DNA of 41,574 bases, from the NCBI GenBank assembly GCA_041917975.1, contig JAYRWN010000091.1:1-41574 (forward strand). The letters run 5' to 3'. Below are positions 17,801 to 24,847 of the stretch, one piece after another. Position numbers and translations under genes: made by a program. This DNA is from JAYRWN01 sp041917975 (lineage in GTDB: Bacteria; Bacteroidota; Bacteroidia; Chitinophagales; Saprospiraceae). Every line of letters starts with the position of its first letter. The stretch's first letter is position 1. The notes under the pieces were generated by a model. It did no database searches, was not told where the DNA came from, and saw only the letters and a list, made by a program, of their open reading frames with translations.

Positions 17801-18211
17801 ATGAACAATTACTGGCATACCAACTATAAAGCCGACCAGGAAGGCGTAAGTAATTACCGGTATGTATTAAAGCCACATGGCATGTTCAGCTATAGCGAAA
17901 CAGAAAAAGCAGGTGCTTCGTTCACACAGCCATTGCTGGCATTTCCAGTGAACGAGGATATAATATTCGCTGACGGATTGTTTGAGCTGTCGAATGATCG
18001 CATTGTTGTTACATGCATAACTCCACAGGAAGATGGAAGTATTGTTATCAGGCTATACAATCCCGAAGCATCTGTTGAGCATACAAACTTCAATTGGAAA
18101 AAGATTAAACCAACGCAATTGATCAACATTCAATCAGGCAAAAACCTCACGGCAAAAGAACAAATTTCTTTAGCAGGAATGGGGGTGATGGAACTTAAAA
18201 TTATTCAATAG
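14888..18211 (+). CDS. Exported glycoside hydrolase family 38-like alpha-mannosidase
   Basis: The 1107-residue protein has a Sec signal (residues 1-20). An N-terminal beta-rich region covers ~20-280 and the GH38 catalytic domain ~283-620. Metal-site residues are in HSHTDIGYS (H291, D293), and the likely nucleophile is D408 in ISDVPGYAW. C-terminal beta-sandwich domains fill the rest (~690-1107). The sequence is of the large Bacteroidota GH38-like type, not classical lysosomal mannosidase (no DPFGHS), so the target glycan is uncertain. It is the first intact gene of the accessory block. Its 5' coding end (14959-15171) is repeated, mutated, at 34884-35096. Confidence 0.83.
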   Translation: MKKLFLFVCLLAILITGHSQITVPIFGKIEWVNGYAKEISGENIAYNSIYPDYASMALLTRCSDGKKVIEWETAPVPKTIKGNYVYFSWVAAHSSGTSKGNRNFDLYVNDQKLLSFTTTPAHQTPNWSFAAADSSRLVFQQTKRDAANDAHGLAFLRLPLSKVKQGEPVKIKIVGQAQNSNDWYMTFKFTFEENVELAPTPYILKNGKQIVALIALHFGKDQQLGVQVNGKEHHLFVVKNGINQFDIPVNAVQKNDSAFIHVSAGKKVMISKHVQLKPVVHRVLHFIHHSHTDIGYSHLQPEVEKIHNRNIDDALNMIEKTKNLTAEARFKWNIESLWAVENFLKQASVEQKEKFFKAVKEGSICLSGLYANILTGLSEPEEMFHYTDYAEQLRKKYGVKINSAMISDVPGYAWTTVTGLAKGGIKYFSSGPNYMGETHPYGGDRVGHFVKTWGDKPVWWTSPSGEEKVLFWTAAKGYSSWHGTAIGGVFDKAPKKIAAYLDELTEKNYPYDMVQWRYNIVADNAPLDTTVSDFVEQWNEKYASPKIVLNTTDKLFEEFEKRYGNSIPVVKGDITPYWEDGAGSTAYEEGKNRVNSLRLQQLTTLYAMLDATRYYSPGFYEAWKNILLFHEHTWGAHNSITEPGIPFVTEQWRIKKQFMLDADKQINELEKNLFASIVNPQSKRMAVINTSSWMRSGPVTIPATVNGKSVKDAAGKILPLQKITNGTYVFIASNVPALGIAVYTISDEEPENVQNNFTVTNSAVANDKIRIEWDQQGSISSFTENGGGFNYAGSFNKQGLNSYWYVPGMNPAEAATNKPVQIKVLENGPVVVSILMISEAPGADRLERKLSLHAGSNEVMIDNLIDKKAIRSKEAVHFGFPFQSSFTKVTLDAGYGTMQYLADQLPGSNMDYLYGRRWLDISKADKGMQWMLLEAPFIEPGNMIDERQIVQPNHKEWKTTGAPTATWFSYVMNNYWHTNYKADQEGVSNYRYVLKPHGMFSYSETEKAGASFTQPLLAFPVNEDIIFADGLFELSNDRIVVTCITPQEDGSIVIRLYNPEASVEHTNFNWKKIKPTQLINIQSGKNLTAKEQISLAGMGVMELKIIQ

Positions 18212-18294
18212 CGAATAATATTAAAAGGAGAGGGCAAAGGATTATAACAACAGCTGTTCAATTAAAAGCAAATAACCAAGAATATAAAATACGA

Positions 18295-18591
18295 TTGTAT
18301 ACAATGTTTCGACACAATAGAATGAAAAGTTGTATTTCTCTAATAATCTTTTGTTTCGATGTAGTATTTCTTAGCACAGCAACTATTGGTCAGGCAAAGG
18401 CTACCGATACTAGCTATATCAATCCAAATGTTAAAGAAATCATTGTCATATTCAAAACACATTTCGACATTGGGCGCACACACCGGGTAAAAGATATCGT
18501 ACAGTATTACCGGACTGAAATGATCGATAAGGCACTGAATATAACGGGTGAGGAATTAATAATAACGCCTGAAGCAACAATAAAATCGTAA
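18295..18591 (+). pseudogene. Truncated N-terminus of a GH38/DUF5054-like gene
   Basis: The 98-residue frame has a signal-like N-terminus and then VIFKTHFDIGRTHRVKDIVQ followed by YYRTEMIDKALNI. This is the start of the DUF5054/GH38-like catalytic domain (KTHFDIGYT...YR..MIDKAL). Full members have many hundreds of residues. Here the frame leaves the family pattern after about residue 85 and stops at 18589-18591, 13 bases before the next gene. Relatives usually have Tyr, not Arg, after FDIG. It may still be translated but cannot be an active hydrolase. Confidence 0.65.
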
Positions 18592-18604
18592 AAAAACATA
18601 ATTA

Positions 18605-21070
18605 ATGAATAAAATAAACTATGCCTTCATCATCACTTTTATTATTGTGATAATATTTGCAGGTGAACTACAATCCCAGGTTTCTTTTCAAACCGAACAT
18701 TTCAAATTAAGTATTAATCAAAGCGGCAAGGTGACTGAAATGCTTGACCGGTCTGCTAATAAAAATTATTTAGCAGCTGATCAAGTATCATATTTATTAA
18801 GTGTTAGACGAAATGGCAATATCACCAACCCCAACAGCCTTCAATGGAGAAAAAAATCCTCTGAGATAGTTCTTTCTTTTGCTGATAAAAATTCGGCTAC
18901 AATTAAAGTCAACCAGGTTGCCGATTACATCAGTTTTGAATTAACGAAACTTACCAATGCATTTAATGCTGAGTTGGTCATATGGGGCCCTTATCCCACT
19001 ATCATTGGAGATACTATCGGCGAAGTGGTTGGTGTTGTGCGCAATAAAGATTTTGCAATTGGTATACAGGCATTGAATATTAAAACCCTTGGTGGTCATA
19101 CTTTGGCTGAAAGTGATATACAGCCTTCGTATGATGTATTTTCCGGCGGAAATAAAGTGGATGTGCTGCAAGATGATGTGAATAAGCAATTGTACCGGGG
19201 TGATGTTGCCAAACACATGCCCTACGGTAGTTCACTGCAAGCCTACTGCCGCAACAGGAATATAGATAGGGTGATTGAAAACTGGAGTCATCCCCGATAT
19301 ATGGCACCTGCATATAATGAAGATGGCGGTGTTATTGGAAGCAAACTAGCCATTTTTGGTGTAGCTACACCGCAAGTGTTACCTGTTATTTCGACAATAG
19401 AGTTAAAAGAAAACCTGCCACATCCGATGCTTGATGGTGTATGGGGTAAACAGGCCCGTCACGCAACTGAATCGTACCTGATCATAGACTTTTCTGAAAA
19501 AACTTTGCATGAAGCAATGTCAATTACTAAGCAAGCAGGTTTGCGTTATTTATATCATGGCGATCCGTTTGAGACCTGGGGTCATTTTAAATTGAAGAAT
19601 AAAGACTTTCCAAATGACTGGGCAAGCATGAAAACTTGCGTGGATCATGCCAATGCTCAAAATATACGGTTGGGAGTTCATACACTTTCTAATTTCATCA
19701 CGACTAAAGATCCTTATGTGACACCTGTTCCCGATAAACGGCTGGCGAAGGTTGGGTTTTCACAGCTGACAGAAAATATTGATAATGCTGCAAAAGAAAT
19801 TGCCATCAAAGAACCTGACTTCTTCAATCAGTTTGATAACAATACATTAATAGCTGCAGTTGTAGGGAATGAGATCATCCGCTATGAAAAAATTTCGGCT
19901 GCCCCTCCGTGGAAATTATTGAATTGCCAGCGTGGCGCTTTTGGTACACAGGCAGAGCATCATAAATTGAATGATAGTATCGGCAAATTAATGGATCATC
20001 CTTACAATGTATTCTTAGGGAACCATCAACTGGACCAGGAAATCGCCAAAACAATTGCCCGCTTGTTCAATGAAACTGGCCTTATGCAAATTTCTTTCGA
20101 CGGGCTAGAAGGTTGCTGGAGTGAAGGCATGGGTGATTATGGCAAACAACTTTTTACCAAGACATGGTTTGATAACCTGAAACCGGAGTTAAAAGGAAAA
20201 GTGATCAATGATGCCAGCAACCCGGGTCATTATTTCTGGCATGTTTATACCCGCATGAACTGGGGTGAACCGTGGTATGCAGGTTTCAGGGAAAGTCAAT
20301 TGCAACTACGATTGAAAAATCAACAATTTTATCGCCGCAACCTAATGCCTTCGATGCTTGGTTGGTTTAGTCTGAAGGCAGAAACTTCTATTGAGGACAT
20401 TGAATGGATGCTGGCACGTGGCGCTGGTTTCGATGCCGGCTTTGGTTTGTCCACAAGCATTGAAACAATTAAGAAGCATGGCCGCAAAGACGAAGTATTG
20501 GCAGCCATAAAACTTTGGGAGGATGCAAGACAACAGGGAGTCTTTACAGAAGCGCAGAAACTGAAATTACAAGACACAAAAAATGAATTTCATCTGCAAA
20601 CTAATACTAATGGCGGATACGATCTGCTACCGGTGTATAATTCTTATTTCATACACGAACAAAAGTTAAAACAACCCGGTGAGCCAACTTATTCATCTTT
20701 TCATTTCGATAATCCCGTGGCTTCCCAGCCAGTTACATTTATTATTGAGATGATGAATGACCGGGATAAGGGTAGCGACCTTGACGTATCTTTTGATGAG
20801 CTCAGTATTTCAATTAACCAGCAGGATCCTTTGTTGTTGCCGATAAGCTTGAAGCATAAACAAATTTTATGCTGTGATGGTAAAACGATAAAACTTTACA
20901 ACAGTCAGTGGCAGTTTTTACAAACCATTGAGGGCTCAGTACCTTTGTTGACATTGGGTAAAAACAATATAGTATTTGATGGCAAATATTCTGGTGAATA
21001 CGGCGCCAGGATAAAAATGGAGATAAGGGCTATGGGTACACCGGAAGTAATGAAAGCAAGGAATAATTAA
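18605..21070 (+). CDS. Large exported protein of unknown family, glycosidase-like
   Basis: This 821-residue protein has a Sec signal (residues 1-25, ending LQSQ). The first ~270 residues are beta-rich. The segment ~290-620 alternates strands and helices like a TIM barrel, with conserved-looking blocks RLGVHTLSNFIT (~358), QISFDGLEGCW (D499, E502) and WHVYTRMNWGEPWYAGF (~543). A beta-rich C-terminus follows. Carboxylates at barrel strand ends (FDGLEG) resemble clan GH-D/GH31 active sites, but I cannot name the family. Its place among GH38, GH97 and alpha-galactosidase genes supports a glycan-degrading role by inference. The frame is intact, unlike many neighbours. Confidence 0.75.
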   Translation: MNKINYAFIITFIIVIIFAGELQSQVSFQTEHFKLSINQSGKVTEMLDRSANKNYLAADQVSYLLSVRRNGNITNPNSLQWRKKSSEIVLSFADKNSATIKVNQVADYISFELTKLTNAFNAELVIWGPYPTIIGDTIGEVVGVVRNKDFAIGIQALNIKTLGGHTLAESDIQPSYDVFSGGNKVDVLQDDVNKQLYRGDVAKHMPYGSSLQAYCRNRNIDRVIENWSHPRYMAPAYNEDGGVIGSKLAIFGVATPQVLPVISTIELKENLPHPMLDGVWGKQARHATESYLIIDFSEKTLHEAMSITKQAGLRYLYHGDPFETWGHFKLKNKDFPNDWASMKTCVDHANAQNIRLGVHTLSNFITTKDPYVTPVPDKRLAKVGFSQLTENIDNAAKEIAIKEPDFFNQFDNNTLIAAVVGNEIIRYEKISAAPPWKLLNCQRGAFGTQAEHHKLNDSIGKLMDHPYNVFLGNHQLDQEIAKTIARLFNETGLMQISFDGLEGCWSEGMGDYGKQLFTKTWFDNLKPELKGKVINDASNPGHYFWHVYTRMNWGEPWYAGFRESQLQLRLKNQQFYRRNLMPSMLGWFSLKAETSIEDIEWMLARGAGFDAGFGLSTSIETIKKHGRKDEVLAAIKLWEDARQQGVFTEAQKLKLQDTKNEFHLQTNTNGGYDLLPVYNSYFIHEQKLKQPGEPTYSSFHFDNPVASQPVTFIIEMMNDRDKGSDLDVSFDELSISINQQDPLLLPISLKHKQILCCDGKTIKLYNSQWQFLQTIEGSVPLLTLGKNNIVFDGKYSGEYGARIKMEIRAMGTPEVMKARNN

Positions 21071-21200
21071 GGCATCGAAAATTTGAATGAGCTGGTGAAT
21101 TATTGTGGAGTTGCTTGATAATACAGGAAAATCTTTTGCATAGAAAAATGAGTTCGTCGGTATTCCAGGTTTTGTACTGATCAGCAAAGAAGGTAAATAG
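21071..21200 (+). other. Unassigned decayed stretch after the 821-residue gene
   Basis: No intact gene is present. In the frame of the SDR remnant that follows, short readable pieces (LLDNTGKSFA, stop, NEFVGIPGFVLISKEGK, stop) look like former coding sequence, but I cannot assign them. Together with the SDR tail they suggest a mosaic of at least two lost genes. Confidence 0.3.
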
Positions 21201-21377
21201 ATAGAGGTTCGTCGTCCCCGACTGGAAGAAAAAGTAGTACCGATGTTGAATGGTGGTCGTATGGGTAAATCCGAAGAGGTAGCTGGTCTTATTTTATATT
21301 TATGTTCCGATGAAGCTTTCTTCCTTACTGGAGGTGACTATCCTATTGATGGAGCCTTTGTAAAACTGAATTTATAA
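21201..21377 (+). pseudogene. C-terminal remnant of a short-chain dehydrogenase (SDR)
   Basis: The frame reads RRPRLEEKVVPMLNGGRMGK, then EEVAGLILYLCSDEAFFLTG and GDYPIDGAFVKLNL before TAA. This is the standard SDR C-terminus, with helix E-x-V-A-x-L-x-x-x-L-x-S-D-E-A and the TGxDYPIDGG end. The Rossmann core, the catalytic Tyr-Lys and any start codon are missing. The intact SDR at 29792 has a different C-terminus, so this was another gene, possibly the 2-keto-3-deoxy-acid dehydrogenase that usually sits next to an FAH hydrolase. Confidence 0.75.
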
Positions 21378-21448
21378 CCGAATCAATTTTCTTAATTTTA
21401 AAACTTAAAAAGTAAAATCATTTAAATATAAAACAAAGTAATAGTGTT

Positions 21449-22287
21449 ATGAAACTGATTAGATTTGGTGAACAAGGCAAAGAAAAACCTGGAATATTGG
21501 ATAACAACATAAAAAAAAAGATGTTTCTCATTTATTTAAAGATTGGGGTAGAGAATTTTTTTCAAGATTAGGAGTTTGCAGAAATAATCAATAAACTGAA
21601 TGAAATAGATTCATGCCAGCAGTAAATGAAAATGCAAGATGGAGCTCATGTGTGGCTCGCCTTAGAAAAGTGCTTTGCATAGGCCTAAATTATTCTGATC
21701 ATGTTGCTGAAGCAGGAATGCCTATTCCGGTTGAGCCGCTCGTTTTTCAAAAGGGTGTAAACACTATTGTTTGCCCCTATGGTAATATTCTCATTCCAAG
21801 AAAAAGCGTTAACACTGATTGTGAAGTTGAATTAGGTGTTGTAATTGTGAAGAATGCACGTTACCTCAATACAATTGAGGAAGCAAGAGATTATATCGCC
21901 GGCTATTGTGTATCTCACGACGTGTCGGAGAGAGAATTTCAATTAGAAAGATCCGGGCAATGGTCCAAAGGTAAGTCATGCAATAACTTCAATCCTTTGG
22001 GCCCCTTCCTTGCTGATGCAGATGAAATAAACGACGTACACATGTCTTTTTCAGTAAATGGTGAACAAATGCAACATGGTTATAGAACTTTAATGGTTTT
22101 TGATTGCTTTTACTTAGTGTATTATCAATCGCTATTTATGATTTTGGAAGCTAGTGATTTATTAAACACTGGTACTCCTCCCAGAGTAGGGTTGGGCAAG
22201 AAACCACCACAGTACCTAAAAAGAGATATGGTTGAATTATCTATTGAAGGGCTGGGCAGCCCAAAACAGAGTTGCATAAATTCATAA
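21449..22287 (+). pseudogene. Frameshifted fumarylacetoacetate hydrolase (FAH) family gene
   Basis: The ATG at 21449 begins MKLIRFGEQGKEKPGILDNN, a typical FAH-family N-terminus. The frame is lost in the A-run near 21510, and pieces in other frames (DVSHLFKDWGREFF, then EFAEIINKLN) carry on to an open stretch from 21613 with CIGLNYSDHVAEAGMPIPVE, metal-site TDCEVELGVV and SHDVSEREFQLERSGQWSKG. The C-terminal part is also scrambled near 22080-22150, before NTGTPPRVGLGKKPPQYLK. Relatives include 2,4-diketo-3-deoxy-L-fuconate/rhamnonate hydrolases. The 224-residue downstream frame may be translated, but the protein is very likely inactive. Confidence 0.8.
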
Positions 22288-22291
22288 AATA

Positions 22292-22319
22292 GGACAATAT
22301 TGTCAAACAATATATTGAA
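22292..22319. promoter_or_regulatory. Two adjacent short palindromes before the kinase start
   Basis: ACAATATTGT (22294-22303) and CAATATATTG (22308-22317) are each perfect 10-bp palindromes, 14 bp apart centre to centre, ending two bases before the kinase ATG. They could form an operator pair or overlap the ribosome site. AT-rich palindromes arise easily by chance. Confidence 0.2.
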
Positions 22320-23303
22320 ATGAAACTGGATACCACAATTGATGTAAAAGAATATCTTATTAAAGCGGGTATTATAGATAGTATTGATAACCCTATGATA
22401 AAGACCTTAAGTGGCGGGGTTTCCTGTAAGGTTTGGAAAATTGTGCTTAATAACAATCGTTGGGTTATGAAGCAAGCACTGGAGAAACTTAATGTAAAAG
22501 AGGATTGGTTTTCGGATGTCGAGCGTATACATAGAGAACATGAAGTGATGTCGGCTTTATATGATGTTGTTACAAAAGGAACAATACCAAAGGTGTTGTA
22601 TGTTGATTATGTCAATCATATTTATATGATGACATGTGCAGAAGAAGGAGCGCCAACATGGAAAGATATATTAATGGGTGGGGATTTTAGCATTGCTTTT
22701 GCTGAAAATGCGGCCCGCCTTTTAAAGGAAATACATTATAATAGCAACATCTCAGTTGCCATAAATAAAGCAAAGTTTCAGGATAAAAAATATTTTATTC
22801 AACTTCGGATAGATCCTTTTCATCGTTGCTTAATGCAAAAATACCCTGAACTTACTTCATCAATTCAAAAATTAATTGATGAGCTAACACTTCAAGAAAC
22901 TTGCCTGATCCATGGAGATTTCTCACCAAAAAATATGCTTGTTGAGAAAAATGATAATATTGTACTCATAGATTTTGAGGTGGCTCATTGGGGTAATCCG
23001 GTTTTTGATCTCGCCTATTGCATAGGTCACTTTATGCTTAAAGCCTGGTATCTGAATAAGCAGAAAGAGATTCTAAAATTGATAGAAGTCTTTCTTAATA
23101 CTTACGGCAACGAAATAAATAATCTTATCCCGCACCTTGGGGTGATGCTTCTGGCTCGAATGGATGGGAGATCGCCGGTAAATTATATTGTGGATGAAAA
23201 CATGAAAAATACTATCAGAAGAGTGGCTATCAATTGGATCCAAGATAAAACTGGAGTCACTGATTTTTTACAAAAGATTCAAAAAGCATTTCAGACCGAT
23301 TAA
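22320..23303 (+). CDS. APH-fold small-molecule kinase (phosphotransferase)
   Basis: The 327-residue protein has the aminoglycoside phosphotransferase/choline kinase fold. The N-lobe has a glycine-rich SGGVSCKVWKI (31-41) and the ATP Lys in WVMKQA (K51). The C-lobe has the catalytic loop LIHGDFSPKNML (H198, D200, N205) and the metal Asp in LIDFE (D218). The substrate-pocket helices are not informative by eye. It lies 105 bases before an enolase paralogue on the same strand, and upstream is only a dead FAH gene. I infer a kinase for a sugar, sugar acid or glycerate-like metabolite, not antibiotic resistance. Confidence 0.8.
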   Translation: MKLDTTIDVKEYLIKAGIIDSIDNPMIKTLSGGVSCKVWKIVLNNNRWVMKQALEKLNVKEDWFSDVERIHREHEVMSALYDVVTKGTIPKVLYVDYVNHIYMMTCAEEGAPTWKDILMGGDFSIAFAENAARLLKEIHYNSNISVAINKAKFQDKKYFIQLRIDPFHRCLMQKYPELTSSIQKLIDELTLQETCLIHGDFSPKNMLVEKNDNIVLIDFEVAHWGNPVFDLAYCIGHFMLKAWYLNKQKEILKLIEVFLNTYGNEINNLIPHLGVMLLARMDGRSPVNYIVDENMKNTIRRVAINWIQDKTGVTDFLQKIQKAFQTD

Positions 23304-23408
23304 CAAGGCACCATTTTTATTCAGAAAAGTGAAAGAATGGAATCGCGTATGATCAAAGTTTGTGAGATAAAAATTTGTAAAAATAATCGTTTATTAAGTG
23401 GTACAATT

Positions 23409-24716
23409 ATGACAAAAATAAAAGATATTATAGGAAGAGAAATTCTGGATTCACGTGGTAACCCTACAGTGGAGGTTGATGTAACTTTAGAATCAGGACA
23501 CACGGGGAGAATGATGGTTCCTTCAGGCGCATCAACAGGAAGGTTTGAAGCTTTAGAATTACGGGATGGAGAGAAAAGGTATAAAGGGAAAGGGGTGAGC
23601 AATGCTGTGAAAAATATTAACACCGAAATAAAAAAAGCCCTGATAGGTAAAAATGCTGCAGAGCAGCAAGATATAGATCAGGTGTTGATTGAATTGGACG
23701 GCACGGCTAACAAATCTAAACTAGGTGCCAATGCAATTCTAGGTGCTTCTTTTGCTGTTGCTCATGCGGCGGCGATAGCTGCAGAAAAGCCATTATATAA
23801 ATATTTAGCCGAAAAATATTTTCCCTATGTAGAAAACTTATCCGTACCGGTTCCGATGGTCAATATTATCAGCGGTGGGCTGCATGCAGGAAAGAATATT
23901 GACCTTCAGGATTTTCTAATTATCCCATTATCGGCTAACTCCTATCCCTCTGCATTGGAAATGATATCGGCAGTATATTGGAAAACTCAGGAAGTACTTA
24001 ATAAAAATGGGTACAACGCTTATCTTTTGGCCGACGAAGGTGGTTTTGGTCCGCAACTTTCTTCTAATGAAGAAGCATTGGAAATTTTGTGTGAAGTATT
24101 TGAATTGTGTGGCTTTAAAGCGGGGAAGGATATCGCTATCGCCCTGGATGTGGCTTCTTCCCATTTTTATGATGCCGATAAAAATATTTATTATCTGAAT
24201 TCAGAAAAACGGTTTCTTTATTCTTCACAAATGGTGGATATGCTGGAGCAGTGGACAATTGATTATCCAATAATTTCTATTGAAGACGGACTGGCGGAGG
24301 ATGATTGGGAGGGATGGAAACAACTTACTTTAAGGCTTGGAAATAAAATTCAGTTAATCGGGGATGATCTTTTCACTACCAATCCCGATCGTATTCAGAA
24401 AGGCATCGATGTGAGGGCAGGAAATGCAGTCTTGGTGAAAATGAATCAAATTGGAACATTGAGTGAAACGGTAAAAGCGATGGAAATGGCAAAGAAAGCT
24501 GGTTTCAAAACGGTAATCTCAGCCCGATCCGGAGAAACTGAAGACGCTACTCTCGCTGATTTGGCTGTTGGTTTAAATAGTGAACAGATTAAGATAGGTT
24601 CACTTGCAGGGTCTTCAAGGCTGGCAAAATACAACCAGTTGCTTAGAATCAATGATCAGATTGGAGGCAGGTATGTTGGCAACTCTGTCTTTAAATTTCA
24701 GAAGAAGTCTGAATAA
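23409..24716 (+). CDS. Divergent enolase paralogue
   Basis: I chose ATG 23409 (435 residues), since canonical enolases begin at this point; an upstream ATG at 23337 adds 24 unrelated residues. Present are the S39 loop (VPSGASTG), H159, E210 (DEGG), metal ligands D247, E292 and D319/D320, base K344 (LVKMNQIGT), R373/S374 and K395. Two active-site positions differ from housekeeping enolase: the catalytic Glu of the QEF motif is Asp (QDF, D168), and the phosphate-loop His of SHRSGETED is Ala (A372). The fold is certain. Whether 2-phosphoglycerate is still the substrate is not. It pairs with the kinase upstream. Confidence 0.85.
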   Translation: MTKIKDIIGREILDSRGNPTVEVDVTLESGHTGRMMVPSGASTGRFEALELRDGEKRYKGKGVSNAVKNINTEIKKALIGKNAAEQQDIDQVLIELDGTANKSKLGANAILGASFAVAHAAAIAAEKPLYKYLAEKYFPYVENLSVPVPMVNIISGGLHAGKNIDLQDFLIIPLSANSYPSALEMISAVYWKTQEVLNKNGYNAYLLADEGGFGPQLSSNEEALEILCEVFELCGFKAGKDIAIALDVASSHFYDADKNIYYLNSEKRFLYSSQMVDMLEQWTIDYPIISIEDGLAEDDWEGWKQLTLRLGNKIQLIGDDLFTTNPDRIQKGIDVRAGNAVLVKMNQIGTLSETVKAMEMAKKAGFKTVISARSGETEDATLADLAVGLNSEQIKIGSLAGSSRLAKYNQLLRINDQIGGRYVGNSVFKFQKKSE

Positions 24717-24847
24717 AAGATAAGAAATGACAGCTGGATATCATAGCGAACTGCCCAGACCCGTTACTTGTATTGGCTTTTTAAGGCCATTATCTTATAA
24801 TTTTTTAATTAATATTGATTGTGATTCAAAAAAGTAAAATATATCAA

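Noticed and set aside
22320..23303. Aminoglycoside resistance gene
   Set aside because: The fold is shared by many metabolite kinases, and the context is sugar metabolism, not resistance or mobility.
23337..23408. Upstream ATG for the enolase paralogue
   Set aside because: It adds 24 residues absent from enolases, while the ATG at 23409 matches the conserved N-terminus.
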